A stretch of 64,000 nucleotides of DNA, from NCBI GenBank assembly GCA_003439945.1, contig QVRM01000283.1, forward strand, positions 844,001 through 908,000, in the 5' to 3' direction. The stretch's first letter is position 1, and every line of letters starts with the position of its first letter. This DNA is from Dermanyssus gallinae. Taxonomy: Eukaryota > Arthropoda > Arachnida > Mesostigmata > Dermanyssidae. Of this stretch, positions 11,385 through 22,529 are shown piece by piece. Position numbers and translations under genes: made by a program. The notes under the pieces are model-generated. The model was not told where the DNA came from. It made no database searches and saw only the letters and a program-made list of their open reading frames with translations.

Positions 11385-11606
11385 ATGCAGAAGAAAGCCG
11401 AAGATTTCTACGTTACTCCGTATTTTTTTGTATGGGCTACACGCATTTATAGAGAGTCGTTTTTCATCACTGATGGGCTCAATCTACACTTTAAGGACTT
11501 CAAACGGTTGGCTATAAGATCCCTGACGGCGGTTATTGCACGGTTCTGGTCGTTAGTTGGCCAGCGCTCGCAGTTGATAATGTTGGGCATTTCTAAACTT
11601 CAGTAA
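11385..11606 (+). pseudogene. Possible SGNH/GDSL-esterase-like fragment of a retroelement
   Basis: Contains ITDGLNLHFKDFKRLAIRS, resembling the D-G-L-H-L block near the catalytic Asp-x-x-His of SGNH hydrolases, but with Asn in place of the expected His. Some CR1-like ORF1 proteins and tick genomic repeats carry such a domain. Nothing else of the domain is visible. Confidence 0.25.
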
Positions 11607-11654
11607 GGGGAAGACATGTAAGGGGAAGACGGCTTCGATGTAATGCCAAAGTAA

Positions 11655-11795
11655 TACCGAGACTGGGGGGGTGGGGAGGAATCCGGGTTTAGTGGGTTTG
11701 CGAGTCTCACACTAGTCACGCAGGCTGCTAGTGGCGCATGTGCATCATATCATGCATTACCAAAACCTCCCAGAACAGAAAAAAAAAGGGGAAGA
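11655..11795 (+). repeat. Unnamed interspersed repeat, copy 2
   Basis: G-rich start, CCGGGTTTAGTGGGTTTGCG, CACACTAGTCA, then ACCAAAACCTCCCAGAA and an A-rich end. The same word order as at 3700-3840 and 60920-61045. Confidence 0.65.
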
Positions 11796-11885
11796 CAAGT
11801 TTTTGGTGAACCAGCTACACTAGGGTGGGAGCAACGATAGTCTGATCAAAACGCGTGTGAAGAAAGGTGAAACCTAGTCGAGGGA

Positions 11886-11900
11886 ACCTCAGTCTAATAT
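11886..11900. repeat. Target-site duplication, left
   Basis: ACCTCAGTCTAATAT, identical to 12645-12659. The two copies enclose the truncated retroelement at 11901-12644. Confidence 0.8.
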
Positions 11901-12644
11901 CATCAAATTTATTCCACTCATATTAAGTATGCATATAACATAAACTATTATACAGATTATACAATTATACAGTCTGCTCGCGGCATGCTATTCGAGGGAG
12001 GCAGTGCAGTGATCTCTTCGCAAGGGCCAGGCAGGCAGACGCATGAAACTTCGTACACACCTGAGAGCACAGCCGACAGACGCGCTCGGTGTACTTTTCG
12101 TGGAAGCTCGTATTCGAACAAACCAGGTGACGATAGCCATGAATTATGTATCTGGTGTAGACGTGGCGATTGTCACATGCAAGACCAGACCAGAGGTGAG
12201 AGGCCCTGAAAATATCCAGGTCTCCGACCTCTCGTCGGACTTGTTCAACTTTAGTTTCCCGTTCCGAGATAAAGCTCTCGAATAGTACTGTACGCGGTGT
12301 CTTCAACCTCAATCGAATTATCTCAACAACTGGTGCACAGCCTGACATTAGGTACACAAAGCGGCTCCGTGCCCGCATTGACAGGAAAAGTACTCGCGTC
12401 ATGTACATTGTAAAACACCTTTCAAGCAAACGAAAGTTTGCCCGAGTGAGGTGTTCCCATACTCTGTCAAGACCATACATCAGCGCCGGAACAATCTTTA
12501 GGTAGAAAAGCGCCACTGCCGTCAGGACGGACAGTCGCCGCACATCGCCTACATCTTCATAAAGAAAAATTAGGGCTGTGCGCGCTGTCTCGACGATGTG
12601 AGCAGTGAAGGTCGTCCCAGTATAATGAAGCCGTATCTAGCCGG
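11901..12644 (-). mobile_element. 5'-truncated tick-type non-LTR retrotransposon with target-site duplication
   Basis: A 744-bp insert between 15-bp direct repeats. Its minus strand carries a 192-codon open frame (12543-11965): VPALMYGLDRVWEHLTRANF, RSRFVYLMSG, then a Cys/His tail CRLCSQVCTKFHASAC. This is the thumb and C-terminal tail that follows RT in this element type. The 3' end (left side) carries AATAAATTTGATG just before the repeat, an AATAAA signal. The 5' end is truncated, as expected from target-primed reverse transcription. Related decayed copies lie at 31710-32300 and 42910-43210. It is the best preserved copy of this tail in the window. Confidence 0.85.
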
Positions 12645-12659
12645 ACCTCAGTCTAATAT
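12645..12659. repeat. Target-site duplication, right
   Basis: Second copy of ACCTCAGTCTAATAT, identical to 11886-11900. Confidence 0.8.
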
Positions 12660-13878
12660 AAGATTCATAAAATGTGTCGTCGGTAATGCACGATTGCATA
12701 ATTTGCGAACTACGTATGCACCTAAAACACTTTTTCTTCTTCACAACAAAAGAGCAGTATTTACACTGTTAATTGTTAAATTCGAATTGAAAATGTATAC
12801 TTGATAGATAGTAGCCTTAGGGCTTTACTACGACTGTAAGCTAATGCGGTAACATTCTAAGGCTTGGCCTATAAAATGACTACCTTAGAGGCGTCCATCG
12901 GCAGACTAATAAAGATATAGCGATTTAATGATTTATCAAATTACGCCTGCAAATGTAGAATCATCCGCTTAAACATGTTCAACAAAAGTATGAGTTGTAT
13001 TGACTGGTCTGTCTGATTTTAACAACATACGACTATCATTAGCCCCCCTAATTTAAGGTTCGTATCTCTTTTTTGATTCGAAATAATAGTGCATTGGTGT
13101 AGTTATGGCAATATATTTGTGGTCCTTTTTGGGGTATTTTAGTCTCCCAATCTAACAGAAAGGCAATCAAGATTTTCAATACTTGTTTATTTCATTTAAA
13201 AAATATCAGGTCGTCGTCACCACGGTTAACCATGTTACTATTATTACCACGATTTTAATCATACAACTCAAGTTACCGAGCCTGTATTTAAACCAGCCTC
13301 TCGGAAAAGCATTCTTGGACACGTAATTACATAGACAGAAGATCAACAAGCTCAAGGTTGTCTGTGTTCTTACGTTGAGAAATCATTGGAGAGTCTCAGC
13401 TAGTCATACGATGATGCGGCGTCGAGACCATGCCATTTACTTTTCGCCGCAACACTGCTGCTGCTGCTGGGGGGGGTGTCCGCTGCACGGTGAACGCCGA
13501 CACTGTGTCGCCTTCTATTTTTTCCGGGATCGCTCAGGCGTCGCTTATTATCGAGAACGTGTACGCAATGAAATACGAGAACGGGAAATAAAAACAAAAC
13601 AAACAAAAATGAGAAGGAAGGAAATAATGAAGGATGGGAAGTGTAACGATCGTTGCTTTGCGAAAATGCGGTTTGTGATGGGTCGGCGAGGCAGAATTGG
13701 CACGTATGAGAAATATAATATTTAGCTGAGGATACATATAACGAATTTTTAATGTGTTTCTCAAAACGACGCCGAAAGTCAAGGCGCATGCAGCTTGCAT
13801 TATACCTACAAGCACGGGCCATACATCAATCCTGGGTAACTTCGAGCATCTGAGTGCAGGTAAAGAAAACTTTCAAAA
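12660..13878. other. No gene recognised
   Basis: Contains a short CTG/G7 run near 13456-13477 and overlapping open frames on both strands at 13375-13822 with skewed, low-complexity composition. No family or splice evidence supports them. Confidence 0.4.
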
Positions 13879-13910
13879 AGCTCTTTATATATAAATATAT
13901 ATAAAGAGCT
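13879..13910. repeat. Perfect 14-bp-arm palindrome
   Basis: AGCTCTTTATATAT, four bases, then ATATATAAAGAGCT. It lies just before the REL copy at 13925 and may mark an insertion or rearrangement boundary. Confidence 0.85.
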
Positions 13911-13924
13911 TCTTCTGTTAGAGC

Positions 13925-14540
13925 ACCTTCTGTTGCTGATAGAGCCAGGCTTCGAGCTGTTAGCAGTCAAGGGGCTGGGGCTTGGTTACAGGCCCTACCC
14001 TGCCCGCGAATTGGGACTCTGTTAGACGACGAGACGACGCGTATAAGCGCAGGGCTGCGGCTTGGTGTTGACCTAGTCGTGCCTCACCGATGTCGTTGTG
14101 GTGATTTCGTAGACGCCTTGGCCCATCATGGTCTGTCATGCGCGTTGAGTGCAGGCCGACGAGCGCGTCACTCCGCTTTAAATGACACCTTTAGCCGCGC
14201 ACTTAGGTCCGCCGGCTTTCCGTGCGTTCTAGAGCCCCCGGGTCTTTCGAGGGATGATGGAAAAAGACCTGACGGTCTGACTTTGACGCCCTTTGAGCGT
14301 GGCCGCATGCTTGTTTGGGACGCAACTGTAACCGACTCATTAGCCCCTTCGATGGTCGGTGCAGGTGCGGACCGAGCAGGTCATGCCTCCAGGTTAGCTG
14401 AGGCTAATAAATGCAGAAAATACTCAAGCGTCGATTATCCGCACGAATTTTGCCCGTTGGCATTCGAGACTATGGGAGCTGCAGGCCCCCTTACGCTCAA
14501 GCTGATTCAGCGGGTCGGTAAAAGTCTTAATCGCTAACCT
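13925..14540 (+). pseudogene. R2-type endonuclease tail (REL family), best copy
   Basis: Nearly continuous plus-strand frame. Blocks in order: GAGAWLQALPCPRIGTLLDD; a finger CRCGDFVDALAHHGLSC, spaced C-X-C-X8-H-X4-C; a GRRARHSALNDTFSRALRSA block; [14 protein letters not shown] followed by VWDATVTDS, giving PD-X15-D; then ANKCRKYSS and FETMGAAGPLT. The R2 clade of non-LTR elements ends in a CX2CX7HX4C finger and a PD-X12-14-D restriction-like endonuclease, so layout and spacing agree closely. It should cut the target site before reverse transcription. Only the tail is present (no RT), and it ends early after GKSLNR, so it is a truncated, inactive copy. The R2-type assignment is inference. Confidence 0.75.
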
Positions 14541-15144
14541 TCAAATAGGCTATAAAGATTTGGAATGCTCGTCTGGCAAGTTAAGTTGTTAGACTTATGA
14601 GCATATATTTATTTAACTCAAAATGGGGTACAAACAACTGTCTCCCAGTGAACGTGACGACAAGTCGTTGACGACGGTTTTTAGATTGTACATTATTGTA
14701 CATTGTACATCAAAAAGGGGTCCCTTCAAACAAGTCACACTTTTTGTGTTAACGATTTGGCTTCGTTGCATTGTTTAAATACTGAGTCAGCAGTAGAAAT
14801 AACATCAGCCGTTATGCCATTTCAGGCGCAAGCAATTTCTAGTACGAGTATAATAGTCACAAATATGAGATACTTTTATTTCCTCTACTAGTGTTCTGTA
14901 TTTATAGATGCAACGGGAAATTATGCTGTATGGGTAACTAAGACGCAATAAGGCCTCCTTAATCGATAACATGGTGTTTAACCTCAAGATTGAAAGTAAC
15001 TTGTATTCCCATGTCCACGTATGCGTAAAGTTTGGTTAGTTTTAAAATTAAAGTTAATGGTAGCAAGCAACACGCTGCTCTAGGAGAGAAGCATGCTATT
15101 CTCACAAATACCATGAAGCAATGCCGCCATCAGGTTGTAAAACG

Positions 15145-15145
<1 letters not shown>
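14541..15145. other. No gene recognised
   Basis: AT-rich, with small repeats of TTGTACAT near 14690-14710; no coding evidence. Confidence 0.5.
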
Positions 15146-15176
<31 letters not shown>

Positions 15177-15261
15177 GATATTGTGATGATTTATTAACCA
15201 TTTACAAAACGTTTGCACACTCGGCAGTGCTCGCCTTATATATATATATATATATATATAT
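15146..15261. repeat. (TA)n - 60-bp unit - (TA)n, copy 2
   Basis: TA array 15146-15173, unit 15174-15236 (reverse complement of the unit at 444-503), TA array 15237-15261. The right array abuts the REL tail fragment that begins at 15262. Confidence 0.8.
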
Positions 15262-15411
15262 CAAACTTCTCCACAGAGTCGGTGAGCACCTTGCAACCGG
15301 AGAGGTTCACCAAAAGATGTGCGGCTTTCTTAAGACAGCGCCTCGGCCTCGACGTCCAACGCGGATACGCGGTGTCCGTCTGCGGCACGCTGCTGAAATG
15401 GTCCTAACCGA
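15262..15411 (+). pseudogene. R2-type endonuclease tail (REL family), 3' end only
   Basis: Starts directly after a TA array. One frame reads KLLHRVGEHLATGE; after a frame shift the next reads FTKRCAAFLRQRLGLDVQRG and YAVSVCGTLLKWS. These correspond to the last about 50 residues of the family, the part missing from the copy at 13925, so the full tail can be pieced out by comparing copies. Confidence 0.65.
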
Positions 15412-15430
15412 CTACGTCGCCTAAGAACGC

Positions 15431-17190
15431 ATGCTAACAAAATGTACATTAGGCACAGAAAGATTAGTTTCCCAAAAAGTAAACATGCTTATCTGGTACC
15501 AAAAAAGGTACAAAACTGCTGTTCGTATTGCTCGTTCAGCGTTCTACAAGGAGCGGTTTGATGCCTTACGTGGAGGTGCCCGCCGTCTCTGGCAGTTCAT
15601 TAACAGGTCCTGTGGTAAACATAAAGGCTCGGCCGAGTTGCCTACTGCTTTCGTTACGTCTTCTGGAAAAACCTCCAAAGATCCAGTTTTAATAGCTGAT
15701 TAACTTAACCGCTACTTCGTGTCGGTGGGTTTGGAGACGGTATCTGCATTGAGCTTTGAGGACGATATTAGACCGCGATTAGGGAACTTTCAGCCCTGTA
15801 ATGACGTTTCCTTCAGTTTTCGCGCTGTAACAGTAATTGAGGTAGCCTCGATATTTCTTAAGCTGAAACGGAGCTGGAGCTGCGGTACAACGGGACTTCC
15901 TGCTCAACTTCTAAAACTTGATACTCCATACATTGCTGGTCCTCCTACGCACATAGCGAACCCTTCACTCGCATCTGGGGTGCTTCCAAGCCCCCTTAAG
16001 GCTTCTTTTGTTACACCTATTTACAAAAAGAAAGGCGACGTTGCGGAGCTTAAAAGCTACCCACCTATCAGCCTGGTTGATTGCATTTCAAAGCTATTCG
16101 AGAAGCTTGCTCTCTTGCAGCTGGAACGCTTCCTCGACTCCTGCAGCTTTCTATCGCCTAATCAATTTGGATTTCGTCACGGTCGATCCACGGGCCTGGC
16201 ACTCGCGCAATTCTGGCAGTTTGTGACCGACTCAGTTGAATCGACAAAAGTCTGTCTAGGCGTCTTTCTCGACGCCATCGCGGCATTCAATTGCGTTTTC
16301 CATATTTTCCTTTTTCAAATCTTGCAGAGCCTTGGGTGTTCTGCAAGTACAGTCGAGTGGTTTAATTAATTTCTATCCTCTAAATTGCAGTCTGTCCGTA
16401 TAGGACAAGTGGTTTCCACGTGGAGATCTGGTTATATTAGAACTCCACAAGAATTGATGCTACAACCGATTCTGCTCGTGATTCTCATTAATTTCATTCT
16501 GCTTAATATTGAAAAAGATAACATTAGTAAACCGATAGCTTTTGCCGATTACACTTCACTTTTAATAGGGTTGACTCTCCAGCCCTCTATAGAACGCGCT
16601 CACTATCCCAAGTGAAGGAGGTAATCAAAATCTTTAATTGTTTCGGCCTCGTTGTTAATGCTAGCAAGATTAGCCTCACTCTGTTTCGCTCTCCTCAACT
16701 AAAGGCGGATCTTGATCGGCTTTTTTCAGAATTCGATCTGAAGTTTTCGTCAACTACTAAATGTTTGGGCCTCATTTTACACGTCATATCACACCCAAAC
16801 GTTATGCAGTTATAACGGCCTTGCGAGGTTTGCGTCGTATAAGAGTTCTGTTGGATGGTCTGATATTGATCTACAAAAGCTGTTTGTGCCGGTACTCACA
16901 ACCGGCATTCTCTCTTGTGGGGAAGTGGTTATGATCACGTTCTGCATCGGGCTCAGGTAATGCAAAACGATGCCCTGAGGGCTGTATTTGGGATGAGACG
17001 TAGCCAATCTGTTAGGGATACATATTGTGATTATAAGATCCTATCCATCGAATCGCCGTATTGTCTTCAAGTAGCTACTTTCGGCTCCAAGATCAGTCGT
17101 AGTTCACCGTTACTCGAATTCCCTGTAACGGGACTTGGAGTAACGGTTGACGTTTCACCAAAGACGTCAAAATATGGCTTTTAAATCGAA
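15431..17190 (+). pseudogene. CR1/Jockey-like non-LTR retrotransposon (linker, RT, thumb)
   Basis: Successive plus-strand open pieces. 15431-15703 is the linker (RSAFYKERFDALRGG, RRLWQFINRS). 15719-16369 is the RT fingers and palm (TPIYKKKGDVAELKSYPPIS, LVDCISKLFEKL, LSPNQFGFRHGRST, VFLDAIAAFN). 16385-16615 contains the active-site region AFADYTSLL, where FADD has become FADY, so one catalytic Asp is lost. 16612-16815 and 16915-17184 are thumb blocks (VVNASKISLTLF, LHRAQVMQNDALRAVFG). Stops and frameshifts separate the pieces. The longest CR1/Jockey-like remnant here; it lies tail to tail with the minus-strand element at 17530-18770. Confidence 0.8.
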
Positions 17191-17529
17191 AAACGTGACT
17201 GAAAAAGGGGATTTACTTAGGGCGATAGTCTAGTTTTTCAGTTTTTAGTTGTCATTTCGAGTTATATTGTCTATCAAGTTATAGCTCAGTGTGCTCCTTT
17301 GCCTTGTGTGTCAGTGTCGCCAATAATATGGCATAGGTATTAACTTTTGTTTTTATTATTATCTTATTCTTCTATTTTTATCCCCAAACCTTGTACCACT
17401 TTTTATAACAAGAACTTAAGCATGTGATTGTATGCAGTTCCGTAAATTCAATTTCAATTCAGCATTTATTTCACCACAAAATTGGTAGACAGTTGATTCA
17501 ATTTTCACAAGGTGTCACATTGTGACTTT
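17191..17529. other. Spacer between two tail-to-tail retroelement remnants
   Basis: AT-rich, probably 3' UTR sequence of one or both neighbouring elements. No exon seen. Confidence 0.4.
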
Positions 17530-18770
17530 TTGGTCTTACAATATGTATTTAACTTTGGATGATAAGGACGTTCCGCAAATTTCTGGACACACAAGTATAT
17601 GGTAGCGTCCAATATCAAACTCTCCGCAGAAGCTACAAAGACATTCTTAAATATAAAAATAGCTTGGTTTCATGCATATGTAATAGTGGTACCCGTGCCA
17701 GGTTATTCGGCAGATTAGCGAGCGGTTCCTTTTCATGGCTCCATTCCATCTACGTGAACAAAAGGCCGGGCCATCAGTATAATTCTTAGCGACAAATTTT
17801 AAATTTCTGCTCTCTCTGTGGGCTCAATATGAGTCTAGAATATGCGCTGTAAATGGCGTGTTACTAAGTGCTAGGTCTTCAATAAGTGTCCTCTCTCTGC
17901 ACATCTCTAAGGCAAGTGTTGCCGACGCGCACTTTGGAAGCCGCAAAACACGCTTAACATATCTGGTCTTTACCTTGTCTAAACTTTTTAAATGGTTAAG
18001 GGTCAGGTATGGTGCAATTGTAGAAAGGCAGTATGTTGCTACAGGAAGTACATTTTAAAGCAATTTATGGCTGTTTTTACGTCCACATCGTGCATATTGC
18101 CTAACAAAAACATTGCAGACGTAGCTTTTGCTTGTATCTCCTCGATATGTCTGCTAAAAGAGAGCCCGGGGGTTAGTGTGACGCCTCAATACGAGAAGTG
18201 GCTAACTAATTTGAGTGGTTGTCCATATACTGACAGATCATGATCCTTGGCCGCGTATGACCCTCCTCTGCTAAAGCGTAAAACCTGTGACTTTTCAGCG
18301 TTACTTTTGAGCTTGTTTTCTTCGCATCACTTCGCAGTTTCGTTGAGGTAAAACTGTAGATGGTTACGAGATTTTGCAAAATGACTAGGTCGTCGGCATA
18401 AAATGCAAAATGGGCTTTAAGATTACGCAGTAAGTCCGCGAGTTCAGTCACGTACAAAATAAAAAGAAATGGACTAGCTGAGTCTCCCTGGGCCACCCCG
18501 ATGGTTTGTGTTACGGGCGTTTTACATAGTGGTCGCCGTTTTTCACCCAAATTATATTGTGCGCTAATATAATATGAACGAGATTAAAAGGGGGCCTGTT
18601 ATGTTAAAACGTTTGCAAAGCGTGTCTAATAAACTGTCCCTTGACAGGCAATCGAAAGCAGTTTGAAAATCTATAAACGCAGCGTCTGTCATTTTCTTGT
18701 TAGAGAGGCGTTGTGATACATGGTTTAAAACAAATGCAGTTCCGTAAATAAACCATGTCTGAATCGAATT
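17530..18770 (-). pseudogene. Tick-type non-LTR retrotransposon (RT to tail)
   Basis: Minus strand, in order from 18770: AAFIDFQTAFDCLSRDSLLD (RT motif with catalytic Asp); IGVAQGDSASPFLFILYVTE; AFYADDLVIL (intact YADD); a post-RT region with LNHLKSLDKVKTRYVKRVL near 17900-18050; and a tail CSFCGEFDIGRYHILVC near 17570-17625. The RT piece at 18550-18206 is in one frame; the rest is broken. An RT remnant with recognisable catalytic motifs, but not an intact gene. Confidence 0.75.
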
Positions 18771-19018
18771 GAATTGACCGCCGCATCAACATTGATGGGG
18801 AATATGAGAGCTGCTTACAGGCGTAGCCCTGTACCAATTCGAAGAGTGTCGTCATCCAGTAGGGTGCCTAAGTGAGTCTAGGAGGAGCTTGTAGAAAGCA
18901 GCGGCGCCTTTTGCGGAGACAGCGCGTAGCCTGGCCTTGTCATCGTAGTGGGCCTTGCTCGAGGAGTTCTCTCTTCAGTAAGGTTGCAAGAGTTAGATTG
19001 TAAACTCCTTCACCTATC
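18771..19018. other. No gene recognised
   Basis: Short spacer between two minus-strand retroelement remnants. Confidence 0.4.
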
Positions 19019-21425
19019 CCGTTCAGCAACCGTGTGACCTTTTCCAACGCCTGGGATGTAGATGAAAGATGGCAGTCGAAACAATTGCCCCCCTAAGCAA
19101 GTGGGTTATTCGAGCTGATGAAAAGCACGATTTTAGTAGGTATATTCCGTGATGAGATCTCAGCGATGAAAGACGGCTGGCGGCTATCTCAAGCTTCTCG
19201 CCATACGCCTCAGGTAACAACTCAGGTTTAAAGCCTCAGGTAATCCCTCTGGGCAGAGAGAAACCCTGATGAGCTCAATGCCACACACAATGACCTTGCC
19301 ACCGGGAAGGGAATGGTATAGCTCCAATATATCCAGATAGAATATATCCTTGGGGCTCATGACGTAGACCTCGCATATCTTGAGTCTTAAGGATAGTTTA
19401 TTTACTTTCTTGTTCTTGGACTCTATCAATATACGCTTACGGTGGTTACTGTAACGGGCCCTGCAAAGAGTCGATAAAGTTTTACGTTTAGACGGAACAA
19501 GGGCGGACCTAAAGAGTCTCCTTGTTGAAGGCCAGACTGCGAAGACACAGTAGCATGCGGGACAACCAAATGCAACGGCTGTCCGTAAGCCGCATGCATC
19601 TAGTTAACCATTTGCGGGGCGTAGTATTGCAGCACGTTTTGCAGGTGATCCTTCTGATACTGTTAAAGGCGTTCTTAAAATCTAGCTTAATTAGAACGGT
19701 CGGACACTGCGGCATTTTATAAAGGCGCTAAAGGTGTGAATTCCGGTCTCGGTACCGTCAGCAGTTACAAAGCCCCTTTGACGAGGATAAATTGTCGATA
19801 ATAGTACAGCTTTGTTGGCAGAGCACCCTATTTTTGAAAGCAACTTTCAGAATGTAGACGAGCATGCGATCGGGCGCAGAAAGCTGTCTTTTGTCCGAAG
19901 ATCAAATAGTCATGCTCCGATATTAATATATTGAAGGGCTACAGGAGAGACCCTCATTGGAGAATGTCTACAACCTTTGCCAATGCATATCTTAGCCTAT
20001 CGACGACGTATCCTTAGACCCCATGAAGAAAGTCCTAAAGAAGCCAAGGCCTAAGGAAGGAAGTCAAGACCACCTGCAGAGCTTCTGAGGAGGGACCTCA
20101 CGGAAAGGCGCATTTCTTCGCAAGAGGTAGTGGATGGCAGCCTCGTCGGGGGCAAATGGCAAGCAAAGGTCCCAGATTGCCTGTGGATGTTTGTTTTCAA
20201 GAGATTCAAGGCTTTCGGAAAGTGATACAAAGGTGTCCAAGAAGCCAGTAAGCCTGTCGGCGCCAGAGACGTCTCCTTTGGAAAGTTTTACTATGGCGCG
20301 TCTACAGATCCCACCTTCAGCTTCCTCAGACCCCTTCTTAGCCCTAGTATCTTGGTGACAATTTGGACCTGTGAAATGTACAGCATCATTGGCGCGAGAG
20401 AAAACAGGAGTGCCAGGCGTCGATATTGTTGTTCTAAACGACCCTTAATAAAACTTTCGTGAATTCGCCCGCGAAAAATGCTCAGACGGCCTTGGGCAAC
20501 ACCCAAATATTAGACGTTACCAGATATCAGAATACCATCCGGACTAGCCTTGCATATCGGGTGGTATTCTGAATGTGTCCGACCAGTTTCATCGAGGTGG
20601 CCAATGCACTAGCGGTCGGGGTAGAACGTTCTCTTCTTATATAGCTGTTGTTCAACACACATTCATCCCATACGTTTTGTGGAATCACTAGATTGCTGGT
20701 AAAGCTGTGGTTACTCTACTATATCTAGTAGACTTACGCCGAGGAAGGCGGCGAGGTCTAGACAGAAGAACGTGTGGAGTGCTTCCGTCTTGGATCGAAG
20801 AGATTCCCCGCAAGATTGCCGCATACGACGGTTTGTCATTTGTGACGCAACGTGTAGAGTTTGCCGCAGAAACCGGGTACTGCGCTTTTCTGTGGTGACT
20901 GCTTAGGAACTGACCGTCTCCGCCAGCCGCGTGAGACCTGTTGCAGTTGACACACCTCGACAGCTAACGAACAGCTTTGGCTGTTCTGGTTTAAGTATTA
21001 CCGGATTAACCTTGAAAGCGTGGATCACTGACGCTGGTGGTTGGCAGTCAAACGTTAGAACAGACCCTTGGTGGCCTTCACGCTCCTGACCCACACGAGC
21101 ATTTCGCCGTTGCCACAAGATATCTTGCTGCCAGGTGAAGCGGCGTGTATCTCTTTGAAGAGATGCAGCATCGAGTCACAGGAACCGCCCGGGCAGCTCT
21201 TACGAATAATAACCTTGAAGGTATTGAGAGACCCGACAAAATGTCACTCTTTAATTGACGCTGCTCACGAAACATTGCACTCTTTACTCTGTGTGAGTTA
21301 AGAGCATTGGTATCAATGCTTTCACAGTGAATTAGTTTTGCTTTCAGTGACGAAATCAATATTTTCTCCTGAGAGTGGACTGTGATCTCATTCACTCGTT
21401 CCCAGCATTTTAGGGGTTGCCTCAT
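19019..21425 (-). pseudogene. Longer REL-family element: ORF1-like region plus RT
   Basis: Minus strand. Near 21120-20900, an ORF1-like stretch has a Pro-rich nucleic-acid-binding region and a decayed Cys-rich tail. Near 19715-19600 the RT starts with VLIKLDFKNAFNSIRR. Near 19540-19500, read in another frame, there is SQSGLQQGDSLGPPLF. Near 19429-19184 there are LRLKICEVYV and LPEGLPEALN. Near 19220-19023 there is RSHHGIYLLKSCFSSARI. The same blocks occur in the 26950-29600 copy upstream of the Cys/His and PD...D tail, linking this RT to the REL family. Many stops; the nuclease tail itself is missing. The stretch 19750-20900 between ORF1 and RT shows no recognisable motif. Confidence 0.6.
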
Positions 21426-21446
21426 GGCGGCTGTGCATCTTCTTTG

Positions 21447-21447
<1 letters not shown>

Positions 21448-21513
<66 letters not shown>
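21448..21513. repeat. (TA)n microsatellite
   Basis: About 66 bp of TA dinucleotides. Confidence 0.95.
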
Positions 21514-21517
<4 letters not shown>

Positions 21518-21946
21518 GAATACGTAGATTATCTCAAAATATACTACTAAATTGAAAACAAACGTGATTACATGAAACTACAAGACGCTGGGAATGGTGT
21601 TGGTTGCTGGTGTGCAAAAATAGAATTCTACTGTCTACGCATAAATACGTTGCCTTAAAGCATGACACTTATATTATGATTATAATGGTGACACTCTACT
21701 CATAATAAAAAATAGAGAGGTCGTTTTTGGTGTCACACTACCTACATCAATTGTAACTCGCGACTTTGGTATCCATTGAGTTCAACGATGTTAGCGTTCA
21801 TGTAACACATTTAGTTGATCCTATACTAGGCTATACTAGGCACGGCTGATCGCATAAACGGCACACACAGCCGACGCCAAGATTGCGGACGTCTTTTCTA
21901 TGGGCGGGGGTCTATGGTGGAACCCGTTGAGTTAATAGCATAGAAC
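21514..21946. other. No gene recognised
   Basis: AT-rich; no motif seen. Confidence 0.5.
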
Positions 21947-22500
21947 ATGGCGTACGATGATGTGCTGGAGCTCTGCAACATGAAGGGCGGTCGGACAATT
22001 GCGTACGACGACGACCTAGCCGTCCTGGTCACGGCTTGCAAACAAGACGTACTCCAGGGGCAAGGGGATTGTAAAGGGCACAGACTACGGCTGGCGCCCG
22101 AGAAAAGTGAGGCTGTGCCTTTCACAGGACGGAAAACCACGGCGAGGTCCACCTGGCAATAAGTGGGGTGGGTATTCAGATCAGGAAGTCTGCCCGATAT
22201 CTGGGCGTGACCATCGACAAAGTCCTTACCGGCGGAGGCAAGAACGGCAAAAAAAAGTGGCAGAAGAAGGAACAGAAGAAGGAAGCAAACACTCGAAGAG
22301 TAGCAACAAGAATGGAGTCGAACGCCATCGGAGGCACCAGGAGCGTGGACCTGCCGGGTTATTCCGTATCTTACAAAATGGTATAACAGAGAACACGAAA
22401 GCGGCACCTATCACCTGACGGGGGTGATGATAGTGCTCCCAGAAGTATCTGCACAAGATGGGCAAAGTTCCGGACCCTGCGTGCGTCATGTGCGGAGAAA
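21947..22500 (+). pseudogene. R1-like retrotransposon RT fragment
   Basis: Contains MAYDDVLEL, a YDDDLAVLVTA motif matching the YADD region of the R1-like copy at 46177-45839, LRLAPEKSEAV, ARYLGVTIDKVL, and near 22450 KMGKVPDPACVMCGE of the Cys/His tail. The order of blocks is that of the R1-like ORF2 end, but large parts between are deleted and the frame shifts at least twice. Confidence 0.7.
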
Positions 22501-22529
22501 TAATTGTAACATATTTATCAATACAAGAA

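Noticed and set aside
12043..12285. Plus-strand open frames at 12 kb
   Set aside because: They lie opposite the 192-codon minus-strand frame with the Cys/His tail, which has family support.
13400..13822. 140-codon minus-strand frame with a Phe/Ser-rich middle
   Set aside because: Low-complexity composition and no family motif; a plus-strand frame overlaps it equally well.
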